Numbered from the stretch's first letter, positions 14,036 to 27,460 are shown. The stretch is DNA of 64,000 bases from Cristatella mucedo (GCA_009760855.2 WPIO01000045.1:276001-340000); one strand, 5' to 3'. Notes: a model not told the origin generated them from the letters alone. Made by a program: numbers and translations.

Positions 14036-14334
14036 CCCAAAAGCAAAACGCCAAGAGACGAAAAATCAAAGAGCTCGGAGGCAGTTGCTACTAAAAAGAC
14101 TGTGGGTGGCTCTAGAATGTCTGCTATGGCCAAGGCTGACAGGACTAGGCAACCCAGGTCCTAATTGCTTCTGCCCTTACTGTGACGCCACCGACACCGC
14201 CGCCATGGTATGCTCTCAGTCTAGGCCCTTGGCCCCCCACTGTTCGTCCATCATATTCCCAGTGTTTAACCCATCATTTCCTAGTGCTACACGCGAACTC
14301 CTCTCACCTTTCTCGCAAACATAAGACCACGCAC

Positions 14335-14640
14335 TTTCTACCCAGCCTTCGAGCACCTTAAATTCTCTCAACTCACATGCTGCATGTATTGATGACATCC
14401 GCACATGGATGGCGGCGAATTTTTTAAAACTAAACGATGATAAAACTAACTTACTAGTTATGGGCAAACCAGTGTGATTTAGAAATTGGAAATGCTGACG
14501 CTCAAAATTGGCTCTGCCAGCATATCTCCCGTTGAACCAGCTCGAAATCTAGGTGTCATGTTCAAAAACTTGGTGTCCGGCTTTCCCGTCCGGTCAGAAC
14601 TAGGCCGCAAATGCAGCCCTTCCAACGGTACTGGTCTCAG
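14335..14640 (+). mobile_element. LINE reverse-transcriptase fragment
   Basis: The translation includes CIDDIRTWMAANFLKLNDDK followed by TNLLVMGK, the conserved block after the catalytic FADD region in CR1/L2-like reverse transcriptases. Frames break on both sides. Confidence 0.8.
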
Positions 14641-14684
14641 CCGAATACCGAAGAATACTGATGATGCTTGAACATTGTAGCACG

Positions 14685-14900
14685 GAAACCTACTTGTAGG
14701 TTCTGCATCGATGAATGCAGGTACGCCGGTAGTAATAGGAACACTGTAGCGGACGATGAGCGCGTATACCTTGAAAAATCATGTCCATATGAAATATGCA
14801 GACAAGTATACCTGAAAAAAGTAGACGGTTGCATATGCTCGACAGCTGCTATGACCTACATCATTAGCTCCGTGACCCAGAGCTCAAATTAGCTTCAATA
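14685..14900 (+). repeat. About 210-bp diverged direct repeat, copy 1
   Basis: It matches 17,497-17,710 in order: TAGGTTCTGCATC.ATGAATGCAG, GTAGTA.TAG.AAC, ATGCAGACAA.TAT and CAGAGCTCAAAT.AGCT. It has no coding signal. Confidence 0.6.
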
Positions 14901-16980
14901 TCAATTCCAATATCGAGTGTCAAATCCCAGCTGCCAGCCTAGTTCAGTGCTACCGCTTTTTATTCGACCTCAGCCTTAAACTAACCGTATAATCGTCCAA
15001 TCTCGAGTAATGATTCTTAGCCCTAATTCGGCTGGTTTTGCTTCCGCCGCCGGTTCACTGCCTCCTACTTAAATATAGGCCATCACCGGAGTGTAAATAA
15101 AAATATTTAAGTACCAGCTATGTTACTTGCAACATTCGGCTTCCTCACAAAGTCTGGCTCTAACAAAAATTACGTCCGAGTATTTTTGGGTAGTCTTCTT
15201 CTTAGCTGTTGCTGTTACTGTCTTAATTTCGTCTTCATCACCAGCAGCCGTCCCGCCAAAGAGGTGGAATTCGAAACGTCTCCTGAGCTTTCCGATTTTT
15301 ACACGTTCTGGTCATCGGCACTTTGCTTGGCTTCAGGCAGATAAGCACCACTAGTCGTGGCCGCTATTTTAATAGATACATGAAACGTTCTTATGCTAGA
15401 ACGAAATTAGTACATGCAATACAGGTAGCTGTATGACTCTTTGCACCATTGACCTAGCAAATGCGACTGCTCTTTATCGTGCTCATTACTGGCATTCGCC
15501 TCAGCAATCTAGACTCGTCTGCCTTTAGCTCAGATAGACAGTCTGCAGGGGTGTCATAGACAGCACCTGGTGTCCAACGTCTCTTGGAAACATACTTCCT
15601 ATGGTGGGCTTACGAAACGCGGCAATCAGCCGAGTTACTGTGAATTGGAACAAGAAATCTAATGCATTGGCTTTTACGACACACGGATTCAGCAATCGTA
15701 GCATTGTTGTAGCCACTCGATGTTTATCGATATTTTCGTAATAGACCATTACGACATTGCATTCACCAGGTTTCAAAATAAGCGGCATTGTTATAGAAGT
15801 AGATGACACGTGACAGAAGAGGTTTCCTCAATGCGGAAAGCATAGGAAATGTATTCGCCGTTAAAATGTAGATCTTGTCACATAAATAGGTAGAACTCTC
15901 CATCATCGTGCAGTATCGATCTGCGTCGTTTTGCATTGTTACCACACTTAACATTGCCAAAACACATATTTTCTTATGGTAGGAAGCAAGGCTTGGATGC
16001 ATTCACATGACTTATAGTCCAGACATTATCTGTAGTAGGCTCGCAGTCAGAGAAAACCACTTTTTTTAGGTTCAGAGCAGCATTAAATAACCTGATCACT
16101 TCGTATGGTAGCCGTCTCGAAGTAGGTTACAACATTTATAGGCTCCACGTTGGCTTTAACCGGCTCAGGAAGAAAGATCATGTCGTACCTCAGACCATCA
16201 GTCAGGACTAAGGCACCAGACACCTGAACTATATCAGCAGCCATGTGTATGCTCTCGTGTAAAATCACAATCTCTGGCTACTCGAACCGTACATTGGCCA
16301 TCGCGATTTCAACCTTCAGAGCTCCACCTATGGCCGACACCTGCATTAAATTACAACCTATCGCCGTGAGTTCTTCTAGATTAAACTGCTGCTATTAGTG
16401 CACTCAACTTCCGGCCACGTGCCAGTCTCAGAAGTACTCTCAGCAGACCGCTGTTTTGCCAAGACATTTGTAGTAGATACTCCCAACTGTCGCTTAAGAT
16501 GTTGACATACCCCTGTTTTCAGGCTATCTACACTCTCCAGACTACTACATTTAAATGCTGCTATTGTCTGCTCGGCCCTCTGAACTGCCTCGGGACAGTC
16601 CAAGTATTTACTCATTGCTTGCATAAGGCAATAACGATGCTCTTCCTCTTGCTTAATTACGGTTAAGAGCAGCATCAAAACTTGCAAAATTCCAGCTTCG
16701 GATTTTACTGAATTCCGACGTTTGGCGCCACAGGCAGGTACTTAGTCGTCCAAACAACCAATATCACATTCCGTCTGTAACTAACACACGCAAATAAAGA
16801 AATCCATCTTTCACACTCAACTATCAACAATTAGGTCACAAGGAATGAAAATAGCACAAGACGAATGCTAAGCGTATTTAGCAGTTACTCCACACTATCG
16901 ACGCCAAATACTGCAAACGTGATGTTGGCCTTCACGTCCGGCCAGAAAAAATAATATACAATAATAAAAAATTGGATAGG
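14901..16980. other. No gene recognised
   Basis: Several 60-100-codon ORFs occur on both strands without domains or splice patterns that I can support. I see no repeat family. Confidence 0.45.
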
Positions 16981-16984
16981 GTGG

Positions 16985-17450
16985 GCTGAGATAACTCAGT
17001 CTCTTTCTAGGCACTTTACTTTGCCGAAAAGGAAGCACGATCAAAGGTTTAGTGGTAGCACGCTCTTTAAACTACAAGAATAACATGGTTAGGCGTGACA
17101 TGCACAGGGTCAGCATGCAAGTTTGGTTAGTGGCAGCATACAAGGTGTCAGTACCCATATGCACATAAGGAACGAATGGCAGGAATCCACTGAATGCTGT
17201 AATTAATATGTGCGTTTTTAGTTTTTTAAATGTGGAAAAGTCAGGAGATGTCGTGACGCAAGTCGGGAGTGAGTTCGATGTTTTGGGCGCATACGAACTA
17301 TAGGCATGGTCTCCAAAGGCTTTAAGATTGTTGGCGAGGTACGGGTAAGCATTTCGATTCCGAAAAGTGGGTCGCAGGATGGATAGCCTGGGGCGGAAGT
17401 GGATCTGATACGTAGACAATAAACACACACTCCAGGAAAGTGCTAGCCTC
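16985..17450 (-). mobile_element. LINE 3' fragment
   Basis: On the minus strand this encodes FGDHAYSSYAPKTSNSLPT followed by CVTTSPDFSTFKKLKTHI, the reverse-transcriptase C-terminus of the same family as at 43.2 kb. Next come the 3' UTR block GCATGCTGACCCTGTGCATG (complement at 17,100) and a degraded terminal hairpin at about 17,000. Confidence 0.8.
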
Positions 17451-17496
17451 AGCCGACGCACAGCGAATACCGGCGACGCCTGTACCTTGCAGCAAT

Positions 17497-17710
17497 TTAT
17501 TTATAGGTTCTGCATCAATTAATGCAGTTACACCCGGTAGTAGCAAGAACATGGCAGCGACGAAGAGCACTCATACATTGACGCATCGATTCCGTATCTA
17601 TAATGCAGACAAATGTATTTGACAGCAGCGGTCGGCTACAGGCTTAAACAGCAGCTACGATGTAAACCAACGGCTCTGTAGCCTAGAGCTCAAATCAGCT
17701 CCAGTGCTCG
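17497..17710 (+). repeat. About 210-bp diverged direct repeat, copy 2
   Basis: Partner of 14,685-14,900. Both copies lie near LINE fragments of the same family and may be pieces of a larger element. Confidence 0.6.
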
Positions 17711-19150
17711 AGTCTTTAATCCTGACTGACAGCCTAACTCACTGAGGATGGCTGTTTATGACACTGAGCTAATGTGGCTGCATACCTGAGACAATTCCAC
17801 CCGAGTTCTCATTCTATCAGGCCATACAGTCTGTCGATTTGGATGGCGAACTATTGTCGTAGCTCTAAAAATTCTTTGCAGAAGACCTGTCCGCTTTTGC
17901 ATGCTTAGTAGCTGGATTTAATTACTTAAAGATCTTATTCTAAGACCATGCCTCTCAACCGTGGCCGATCTAGAGGGGACAGGATGGCATTTTCGCAGCG
18001 CAGCAAGGATGAGACCTGGTCTGCCCCCTAATCCGATGTCTACCTACCACAAAATTACGCTTACATTACACTTGATGAGTAACCATCAAGTTTGACACTA
18101 TAATTGTGTACTATAATGTTTCAGTTTATTGTGGGTCTAGCTCACCTACATTAAAATTATGCGGCTCTTGCCCCTCCATAAGCAGGTTACGGGTCTTGCC
18201 ATATTTGATGAAAATCCGGCCTAGCCACTGCCTCCTGCAATTGTGACATATCGATGCCCTTTTGGCTGTATAACCTTGTTCATGGAAGATTATTTGGAGT
18301 TCCATTGTAAAACATTCAGGAGTGACAGGACTTTATTGACTGCTGGAGACGTTAACATTCCCCGTTGTCGACCAAAGCGATGGTCACGTACTTTCAATTC
18401 TCTTCTCTGCTTAAATTTTTAGGTTGGCAAACCCCTTCTTGCGAGACTTATTTTGCTGACCACGTTCGTGATCAATTGATCGCAAAGAAGTATGCCGCAC
18501 AGGCACAGCTTTGCACTTTCCAACCATTCCAACCATCATCTGTGCAGTGAACATGAAACTCAAGTGCTCTCTATGAGTATGCTCCCCCATTCTCTCCGTG
18601 TTTGAAGAGGTGGGGACTTCTTCCAATTTACCAAAGCACTTCAAAAGATGGCGAGGACGTAAAAGAGACGTAAGAGGTGCACGCTTACATGTGACTTCAA
18701 TAATTCTCTACGTAAAGATTCTTCAGTGAGAGTTTTCAATATTTACCCCGAAACTACACCAGGAGGCTTAGAAGAAGCAGGGCTTATTTTAGTTCTCGAA
18801 AACGGAAACCTTGTTAATCAGCCCCAAAGTTAATTTTTAGGAAATTGAACCATTTGCTCGCTAGCTCTTTAAATTTGCACTTCCCGCTTATTGACGGCTT
18901 TTCCGACTTTCACTTTCTTCTGCGAAAGCGTTCCATCTAATGTGCGCCTCTACTAAGCGCCCTTCGACTCAATGTCGCTCCGGCGGCAATGTCAATTGAC
19001 AACGACCTTCGACATTCCTTCTAAAATGCTGCCAGACGTCTGCGCTTGAAGCGACCACCTTAATAGAGTCCAGGAAAATAAGGTCTCCTGGCGGCCAAAT
19101 GAAATTCATTCTCGGGTATTTATTTACCAGTAGATAAACTTGGTCTAGCT
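17711..19150. other. No gene recognised
   Basis: Short ORFs only. The right end probably grades into older LINE sequence. Confidence 0.45.
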
Positions 19151-19159
19151 ATAATTTGG

Positions 19160-20478
19160 GTTTTCTATGCTTTTGGAGAACTTTAGATAACTGGTTCGCT
19201 CGGAAGTCTTCCAAATTTGCCATCGTCTGCCCAATACCTAAGGAGACTATGTTAAATTCGAAAGTCCTAGAAACAATCGCCTAGTTTTCATCCTTTCTTT
19301 TTTAATCAAAACAATAGTTGGCAAGAAGCTTGTAAAAACATGTTAACGGAATATACATTGTCAAAAATGTTTCAGTTGGGGATTTAAGGGACGTCAAACC
19401 ACTCCGAAGTGGCTCTCATCTATCTGACCAGTGACATCCTTAACAGAACCGCATATGAAAAAGTTACTGCACACGCTGTGCTGGATCTGTAAGCTAAGTA
19501 CGGCACATTTGATCACGACATCCAACTTGAAATATTGAGAGCGATGCTCGGTCTTGAAGGCTAGTCTGTGGCGTGGTTAAAACCAAACTTATCTGATCGT
19601 CTTTAGTCAATGTCATGTGCTGGTCAAGTCTCATCAAGTAGACCGGTCACCTGTGTAGTTCATTAGCAATAAACTCCCGGTTCTTTTCCTATCTTCATTT
19701 ATACTGGGCCTCTGGAAAAATTGGTTCGGCCCCATGGGATTGGCTGTCACTTCTATGCTGATTATACTAAGCTGTTTTTCTCATTTCCACAGTCGCAATT
19801 TGCTGCAGCAACCGATAAAATGAATGCTTGCCATCAAATTCTCAGTCCTGGATGTCAGAAAATTTCCTGAAACTTAGCGGCGAATGATCCCTTATTTTTC
19901 GTCTTGGCTTCTTCTTGCTCTGCTTGACTGCACTGAACCACTTCCACTCTCCATTTGCCACCAGGCCATAAACTGACAATGCATTTGCTGCTCAGTCTCT
20001 ACGCTTAAAACCCGCTGTCACATGAAGCTTTTCTCATATATTTTAGACAATTGAACTCAACTCAATTCCGCCATACTTTGTCAGCGACATTTATTCTCCT
20101 GTCCCCGACTGCGACCCATACTTTCCAGCCACCCTGAGCTTCTACTTCAACTCTACTCACTTTCTAGACTGCCGTCTAAACTAAGCTATGGTTCTCAATT
20201 TCTCTTTGATGGTCGAGAAAAAGTCACTTAGCTGCCATTACTGAAGCTGCGCTCACTAAAAGATGCTATTGGTCTGAGCAGCCATTTTCTTTCAAATTTT
20301 CGTGGGAAACATTCATTAAATCTGTTGGACTTTGAGGAGTTGCAGACAAAGATACTTTATACTAGATTAATGCTCCTTCCTCACAGTCTGCGGCTAAATG
20401 GTAATGACATCCTTAGTAGGGACGGTGTGCAATCCATGCGCATTTATCTTGTTTCCTTTGCAGCAAATGTAAATAGCC

Positions 20479-20523
<45 letters not shown>

Positions 20524-20580
20524 AGTTTTCTGAGGGCGCTTTATCACATGCATTATTATTATTTTATTTTATTGTTATCT
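19160..20580 (+). mobile_element. Decayed LINE ORF2 fragment with 3' tail
   Basis: Broken frames from about 19,380 give reverse-transcriptase remnants in the right order: a DILNRTAYEK-like stretch, then a TFDHD core, then a GSFPIFIYTGPL-like palm segment, then FYAD (the YADD box) near 19,758, then a DKMNACHQIL-like region. The element ends in a (GA)n tract at 20,480-20,520 followed by TTGAGTTTTCTGAGGGCGCTTTAT and an ATT-rich tail. No frame is intact. Confidence 0.75.
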
Positions 20581-21815
20581 TGTGACACGAGGTCACAGTC
20601 TACACGATGGCGGTGGGAAAAGGATCGTCAGTATTGTGCCAAAGGCGACGTTCACTTTCGTGTAGCACCTGACAATATCGGCAGCTGGAGAAGTTTTAGC
20701 CGTCCCCACAGAGGGCTACGGGACAGCCCGACGACTCGGCGTAGACATTGAGGCTTGAAAAAATTGGTGCGAACAATGCGGAACAACAAATCCGGAGAAT
20801 TCGTTGCGACTATTCGGTGTGGACAAATATTTGGTCACAGAAAATTCAAATACGGCTTTTTTTAAATGAGAATTGTGTATAATAGTAATTAAAAAATACT
20901 CGGAGAGAAAATGCAAATTATAATTTATAAATATAACATATTTTACTTAAAATTTGTTTTTCTTCAATATATCGACGTAATTTAGATAGCATATAAATGA
21001 AGTTGCATCTGTATTAGCGGATGTAGTCTGAAAATTAATTAAATTTATTGATGTAACTAATGCACCATACACTTGGTCAGTTAAGACTCACATGGAAAGC
21101 TTGATGAAGATTATTTCCAAATTATTCCAATGGATAGCATATTTTTTCCTAAATTAGTTAACAAAAAATTGTGTCTTCCTTACAACTGCCATAAGTCATG
21201 CAAAATTATTTGATGCGACATAAAACGTCTTTTGGCAACAGATTAGCTGTCTGTAACGGATGCTGCATTATTTTAGTTTTTGAAGCTTCAGAATTCTATC
21301 GCTTGAATAAATAATGGTAGAAAGATACCGATGGCTTATCTATCCAATACGAAGAACTAGACAAAATAATCGAATTTGATCAATATAGGAGGCAAAATAT
21401 CAGGCTATACCTTTGGTACTTCAGTGATTAGCTTCTTATTTCAACATCAAGATCAATTAAGGTTTTGAGGATAGATCACTCACCAAGATACATCTTTGTA
21501 TTTACCTATCAATATATCTACTAGCTTTTTAATCTATTTATTTATGAACTTATGGACGCACCTGTATCTTTCTGTATTTTCGACTGCTTAGAATGTTCCT
21601 GATGTCACCTTGACGTTTCAAAGAAATCAGTAAATCAGTCAAAGAAATATTCGTCCAATTGGTCAAATCGATCTACCTTTCTTAATTCTAATTAATGGAA
21701 TAGATCTCATTTGTTGTACATAACTATTATTTTTCTATCTATTCTTCCTTTTTTCTGTCTAATATTGAGCCTTCACTTAAACCGGCTAATCAACCTGTCT
21801 ATTATCTATGTCTCA
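20581..21815. other. AT-rich, no gene recognised
   Basis: After about 20,870 the sequence is AT-rich with no ORF, repeat family or RNA gene that I can support. Confidence 0.5.
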
Positions 21816-22079
21816 CATTGTTGTCCCTCTCCGTTCTGTATCTCTTTCACTCTTTACACCTAGCTTCTATATGTCAAATAAGTCGACCATTTTGTGAGTT
21901 TCTGTGGTTTTTCATGTGTGTGCGTATGCATGCTGACGCTCTGCATACTATCGCTAACCATCTTTGCATAATAACAATGCACACACTACCTCTAACCGTA
22001 TTATGCTTGTTGAATTGGTGCTTGCTACTATTAAGCAGTATACCATGCTTCCTGTACAGCATATTTATTAATCCAACTG

Positions 22080-22082
<3 letters not shown>

Positions 22083-22146
<64 letters not shown>
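22083..22146. repeat. (CT)n microsatellite
   Basis: About 64 nt of CT repeat, followed by CTAT/CT-rich sequence to about 22,225. Confidence 0.97.
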
Positions 22147-22159
<13 letters not shown>

Positions 22160-22234
22160 TCTCTTTCTGCCTACCCTGCTACCTCGCTATCTCTCTATCT
22201 CTCCACATCTCTTTCTATCACCCTCTTTCTATGC

Positions 22235-22365
22235 CGAGCTGGTTTGGTCTAGCGGCTAAGTTACTCGCCACGACCAAGGTCTGACTGAGGTCGTAGGCTC
22301 GAGCCCCGAGGCATATGTGAAGCGCCTCTGAATAGAGATTAAGTTCTCTTGGGGCGCTATAAAAA

Positions 22366-22404
<39 letters not shown>

Positions 22405-22450
22405 ATATATACACACACATATATATATATATATATATATGTATATATCA
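22235..22450 (+). mobile_element. tRNA-derived SINE, family 1, with (TA)n tail
   Basis: Best copy of the family. It has the box A region TGGTCTAGCGGCTAAG, box B GGTCGTAGGCTCGAGCCCC, then a GCGCCTCTGAATAGAGATT / AAGTTCTCTTGGGGCGCTAT 3' hairpin and a TA-rich tail at 22,373-22,447. The 3' hairpin resembles the LINE 3' end in this window. Confidence 0.8.
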
Positions 22451-22559
22451 CTCTCCGAGACGTACAGTGAGCTTATCGCTGTAAAAGCTAACTGCATTAT
22501 ATATGTCTTCGACTTTCAAAAACATCGGGTGGTGCCTCCGTGGAAATCCATCTGCCAGC

Positions 22560-22800
22560 TTAGTTACAGATCTTCAAACGTTTAGTTTCACCCTGTGCAT
22601 TTTCATCCTCTTGAAGATTGCTCAAAGCTGCAACTGCTTAAAAAGTGAAACCTGTGCATCTCGAGTTTTATTTTCTGCTAATTCATTTAACTGAATTATT
22701 TGGTGGTTATGCCATATTACAAAGTCAATGTACCAGCATTTACTTACTTTAATTCCATATCCTGACAACTCCCGAAAACCGAATAGCTTGACTGACCATT
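22560..22800 (-). pseudogene. Decayed copy of the small secreted micro-exon gene
   Basis: On the minus strand, sequence near 22,735-22,800 aligns with exon 1 of the gene at 44.4 kb, but its reading frame is broken. Sequence at about 22,580-22,645 aligns with that gene's 64-nt exon 2, with shared blocks TGCAGCTT.GAGC, CAAGAG.ATGAA, GCAC and a final TTGAAG. It has a small insertion and the donor GT is lost. The 5' flank (22,800-23,190) also aligns with 44,450-44,850, so the whole locus was duplicated. I infer a dead paralogue. Confidence 0.55.
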
Positions 22801-23190
22801 AACATTGTTCTCCTATAGAACTTCGTTCTAAAGATAATCACACCTACGATTTTAACAAGTTATCCTTAAAAAGATTCACAATACGCTAGCCTCGAACAAT
22901 ACCTTAGAAGATTGTTTGGAGGACCTGTGCCACAATTATGAAATTATTAATCGAGAAACGGATAATTTTTTAAGAATAATAACCGCAGCGACACGACCAC
23001 AAGTCTCCTGGAAGAACTCACTAGCACAACTCCAGACTGCTGCTGTTTCTAATGAAACGGCAAAAACGTTACCTCTGGTTTGCCAGACCCTTTTATATAC
23101 TAACGAACTGATGGCATCAGCTGTCTGTGCCGTTACTAAGATTCCTAGTTTCCGACCATTAGCCATACGCTTGAGCTATGGATGAAATTT
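22800..23190 (-). repeat. Duplicated 5' flank shared with 44,450-44,850
   Basis: Ordered matches include TAATC.CACCTAC, AAAAAGATTCAC, GGATAATTTTTTAA/GGATGATTTTTTAA, GC.AC.ACGACCAC and AGCTGTC. This indicates an ancient duplication that carried the promoter region of the small secreted gene. Confidence 0.55.
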
Positions 23191-25985
23191 GCGACATTTA
23201 ATATTTCTTGGGCTGGCTGCTCACATAAAACCTCAAACCATTAGCCACGAAGTCCATCCCTAGCGCATCGGAAGACGCTTCCGTTGCCCGTTTGTTGTTC
23301 GTTACGCCTCTCCCCCCCCCCTGTAGCCAGTTTTCCGACGCTCCAGAACCTGCTGTGCCAGGGAAACTTAAATATTTGTCAGTGGATTTTATATAGCAAT
23401 TTCCCGTGGACTGAGTTGGCAAAGCTGAAGAACCTGTGGAGCCAGCCAGTATGTTACGCCAGACTTATCATAACATGGGTTATCACGTCGGAGATTCCAA
23501 TAAGCACTGTATAGCTTGGTACCCCTGAGTCGCGTGGCCACGCTGGCCATGCTGTTCAGCCCGAGCTGGACTCATATCCCTCCACCCGGCCAACGGGCGC
23601 TATGAGTATCACCTCATTAGGCGCTGCAGTTGGACAGTATCGGCTGACTATGCTGGATTTATTTGCAACGGGTCAGCTGCGGTCGCCTGACCGGCTAGTC
23701 CTGCAGTGCGGAAAATGTCTGCCTGTTCGTCGGCCTGTACCCACGTAATCCACTCGCTCTCCCTTCTTCTCGCTCACTTCCTCTTCTCTTCTCTCCACGC
23801 TCCTTCAGAGCTGCTTCAGAGAGACGGCCACAACATCCGTATGTACGCTCGCTCGCTTCTAGTTTGCCTCGGTACAATCCAATACAGTCGTTGTCAGAAC
23901 CACGACCAGCTTGTGGGGGCTTCACTCTTCGTCGTGCTGCCACCTTGCTCACGAGCCCCTACAATAGTTTATATGGAACTAGCTACAACGGAATGGCATT
24001 ACAGCTAACCCCGCCATAGGTTGGCTGCTTAATTCCCCCCCCCCCCCGGGTCTACGTGCAGGGCAGCGTACCGAAAGCCCCCAATGGTTGTTGTGCCATC
24101 TAGAACTCTCCTTCGTGACACTCGGTTACTCATTGTGGCTTCGCGGATTTACAGCATGCATGACAAGTTTTGCCTCTAGCAGAGCAAAATTGTGTGTCCC
24201 GTTTTATTTCAAGTTCCTTTGCCGTCAGGCAGCTAACTGCAGTGATAGAGAGCCAATAGTGAAAAAGAAATCTAACTTACTTCCGAGGTACTTTAATTGT
24301 TGCATGAGAACCATCCAGTTCGGGTGGCTCAAACTATATTGACACATCGAGCGGAAAAATGTAAGTTTTTTTAACCAGAAAATCTATGGATAGGGTTGTG
24401 CTATCAATAGCCATCCTCTGCCTATATAAAGTGGGCCATTAGTAGTAGCTATTCTCTGCTTATATCTTATCGATACGTTTTTCAATGTCTCTCCTCTCTA
24501 ATATGTTTCCACATTAGTCTCCAAATTGCAGCATTACAGAGCAAGATCTTCATCGACAATCTGTGTAACAGAGAGAAAACAAAGATGAATCTCGGATCTT
24601 CGCCCAGACATTTTCAAGTGCAAAAAGAGGCCAAAGTTAAGACTCGAGCACTTCACGACTCGATTTGAGGTAAGATGTCCTTGCCCGACAGGAGGCCGTG
24701 CTCATTAGCTGCGCTGGGTATTCCACTAGAGCCTCGGATACTACGACGCACATTGCAATGAGCACGGAATTTTTACTGATCCTCCAGCGGTTAAACACTA
24801 GCACTATAATGGGTCATATTTAAAAGCTTAACTAAGAGAACTCCCTCTTCATTCTGGCGATTTTCAACTCACTGCGAGAGAATAAGTATCCAAGGCTACT
24901 TTCAAGTTCCGGTATCAAGTATGGAAATGTCAACAACAACAAGCATACAACAACAAACAAACAACAACACGCTTAGAAGGTGCATAGTGCTCATACTCTG
25001 GAGACTCGTCGAAAACAGCTAGTCAGACAATCTGTCTAGCAGAAATCAGCAACATCACTGAACATCAGCAACAGAAACATAAACATCAGCATCATAAACA
25101 TCAGCAACAATTGCTGAATTGTGCACATGTACGCGTGCACAATGCTTCGGTGCACAAAATGAAAAGTTCGCTCAAGGAAAGGAAAATATCACCGAAACGA
25201 ATTCATTCTGAGCTTGCACTAAAATTACTCAAGGCCGCATCGCCCAGGTTGAATAGCCGGACGCCAGCAGGGATATTTGGCGCATACGAGCTAAGAAGGC
25301 TCGATCCATGGAAGGCTTACATTTAGCTCGCGGGACAGCGAAGTAAATCGATTCTTGGGAGCGGGTTGTGCGAAAGCGAAATGTATGGGAAAGAAATTCT
25401 GATAGGCAGGCTGTCACTTGCGAGAAATGTGGCTCTTGAGTCAGAGTGACTGAGAATCTGGAAATCAATTTCGTGCTCCTCGGCGGAAAGCCATTGAAGC
25501 TCGGACACAAATGATTCATGCTGATACATTGGTCAGTTTTAGGTGGACAGTTAAGTATTGATTAAATTTAGCCGCGAGTTTATTTTTCCATTTGCGCCTA
25601 TTAAATCTCTGTCCTCGACTCCCTTTAAATTGACTCGTTCTTTGGCAGGTGAAGAGAATCGCATGTTGCTTTAAGCTCAGAGTAAGCTGATATAATCTGC
25701 GATGTTTTAACTGCCAACGAAAGTTGACTTTCTCGAGCGTCCCCCTACCCACAGAAAGCAGGCTATCGAAGCAAGTTGTCAGCTCTGAATAATCACGCCT
25801 CCCTTAAGAGAACAGCCTTTACGGCAAGCTCTTTCCTCCGGTCAAGATGTTTTCTGAGCCGCATAACAGCTGTCTTGCCGTCTCCAAGACTACGTTGCAC
25901 TGGCAACAATTGAGCAATCAGTGAGCAATTAATCAGTGAGCAACGTGAACCTTTAGCCGGCTTGCGGATTGCGAAAGAGGCAAAA
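23191..25985. other. No gene recognised
   Basis: Short ORFs only. A CAA/CATCAGCAA-rich low-complexity stretch lies at about 24,930-25,115, and an 11-C run at about 24,037. Confidence 0.45.
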
Positions 25986-25989
25986 ATGC

Positions 25990-26145
25990 TATCTGATAAA
26001 TCCGCATCTTTTCAGTAGCAGCAGAAGAGCATTACAGGCTATCACTAGTGCTTGTGGTGGGCACTGAATGATTGCCTGCTGCACGATTCGAACCCGCGAC
26101 CTTGGTCGTGAAGAGCTAGCACCAAACCTCCTGGACAAGCACTCT
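25990..26145 (-). mobile_element. tRNA-derived SINE, family 2 (degenerate)
   Basis: The minus strand shows GGTCGCGGGTTCGAATC (box B) and the GCCTGTAATGCTCTTCTGCTGC tail related to the other family-2 copies. The 5' part is worn. Confidence 0.65.
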
Positions 26146-26146
26146 C

Positions 26147-26147
26147 T

Positions 26148-26196
<49 letters not shown>

Positions 26197-26221
26197 GACA
26201 GTATATATATATATATATATA
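26147..26221. repeat. (TA)n microsatellite
   Basis: Two TA runs separated by CACGACAG. The Tyr-Ile repeat ORFs on both strands are artefacts. Confidence 0.95.
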
Positions 26222-26224
26222 CTT

Positions 26225-27460
26225 TCCCAGAGAATAGGGGTCAGCTCAAGACACGTCCCTTTTAACTCCCCGTATTTCAGCACACCGTCCATACTTGTTG
26301 AATATTGCACTATTCCCTCAGCCTTCGTATTGTATTACCTATTTGCAATATATTACATTTTCAGATATATCATTTCTACATTCAAACAATAAGCTTGAAC
26401 TGCTAGTAACGCAGCGAATCCATTACTGGCACAAGGCATGCAGGAAACTCCACGCTAGGACTAATTGCACAATTTTTGCAAGGCTCCGTTGACTTCAAAT
26501 GACTCAGATGGCAGAGTTGGACCACTGAAATATGCAAATGTGCACCCACACATGTTCGTCCGTGGGCGGTAATTGAAGAAGTTCTTGGAAAATGATGTCT
26601 CCTGTAATAAACAGAGCTTACGTAACTTTTGGCAGACCTCTCGGCAGATTGCCTAACGCCGACTGAACGATAGCCTCCCAGCAAAGATCTCGCGATTCAG
26701 CTAGATTACGTCGAAGCCGCTCGAAGGCTCTCGGAGGCACACGTGGCTGTAGGATGCAGAAGTAATTAGCGATAAACATTAGTAAGCAATACATCCATGG
26801 GCATTAGTGATACTGTCTGGTTCTATTACTTATACTTGAGTAGGACAACTACTTCCGAGGGCAAATGATGGGCAGGAACTGACTTCAATTATTACGTTGG
26901 CTTATAAGATCTTGGCTCAATAATTGTATTAAGCTATTTCCAGTAATCCTTCTTCAGCATCTGATAATAAATTCTCACGGAAACATAATCAGGCCTCGTC
27001 GTCAGTAGAGAAGCGACGATTCGTTTACTGCCTGCCCCTTAAATTAAGGCAGCTCCTACTAAAACTCGGTATGCAATCGGTGGTAGAATGGAATTACTAG
27101 TTTTTATATCTCGGTAGGCTTTATTATAACTGCATACCAAGGATTACAAGAGATTATGGTCGCAGCGGTAACTGTGAACGTTTGAATATTATGAGTATTG
27201 AATATTGTTATTGTGAGAGACTGGGAACAATGAACATGAAAGTTTCTTGTTCTCAGTCTCTCAGCTAAGCTCTTGTGATAGTTAGTGTCGTGAGATGATT
27301 GCATTTACAGCACGATCGAGTCTCATTCATTTGCACCATCGTGACTTGTACAAGTTGACGTACTTTTAGCTAGATGAACAGCTCCTGTAGAATGGTATAT
27401 TTTGCTCCCAAACTGCAGAATCTCCTGACACGTTTTTTGGAGCGAAGCACCAATGATGGT
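26225..27460. other. No gene recognised
   Basis: No supported ORF, repeat or RNA gene. Confidence 0.45.

Noticed and set aside
26068-26392. Tyr-Ile repeat ORFs on both strands (also 22218-22585 and 31731-31992)
   Set aside because: Artefacts of TA and GT repeats; they occur in several frames at once.
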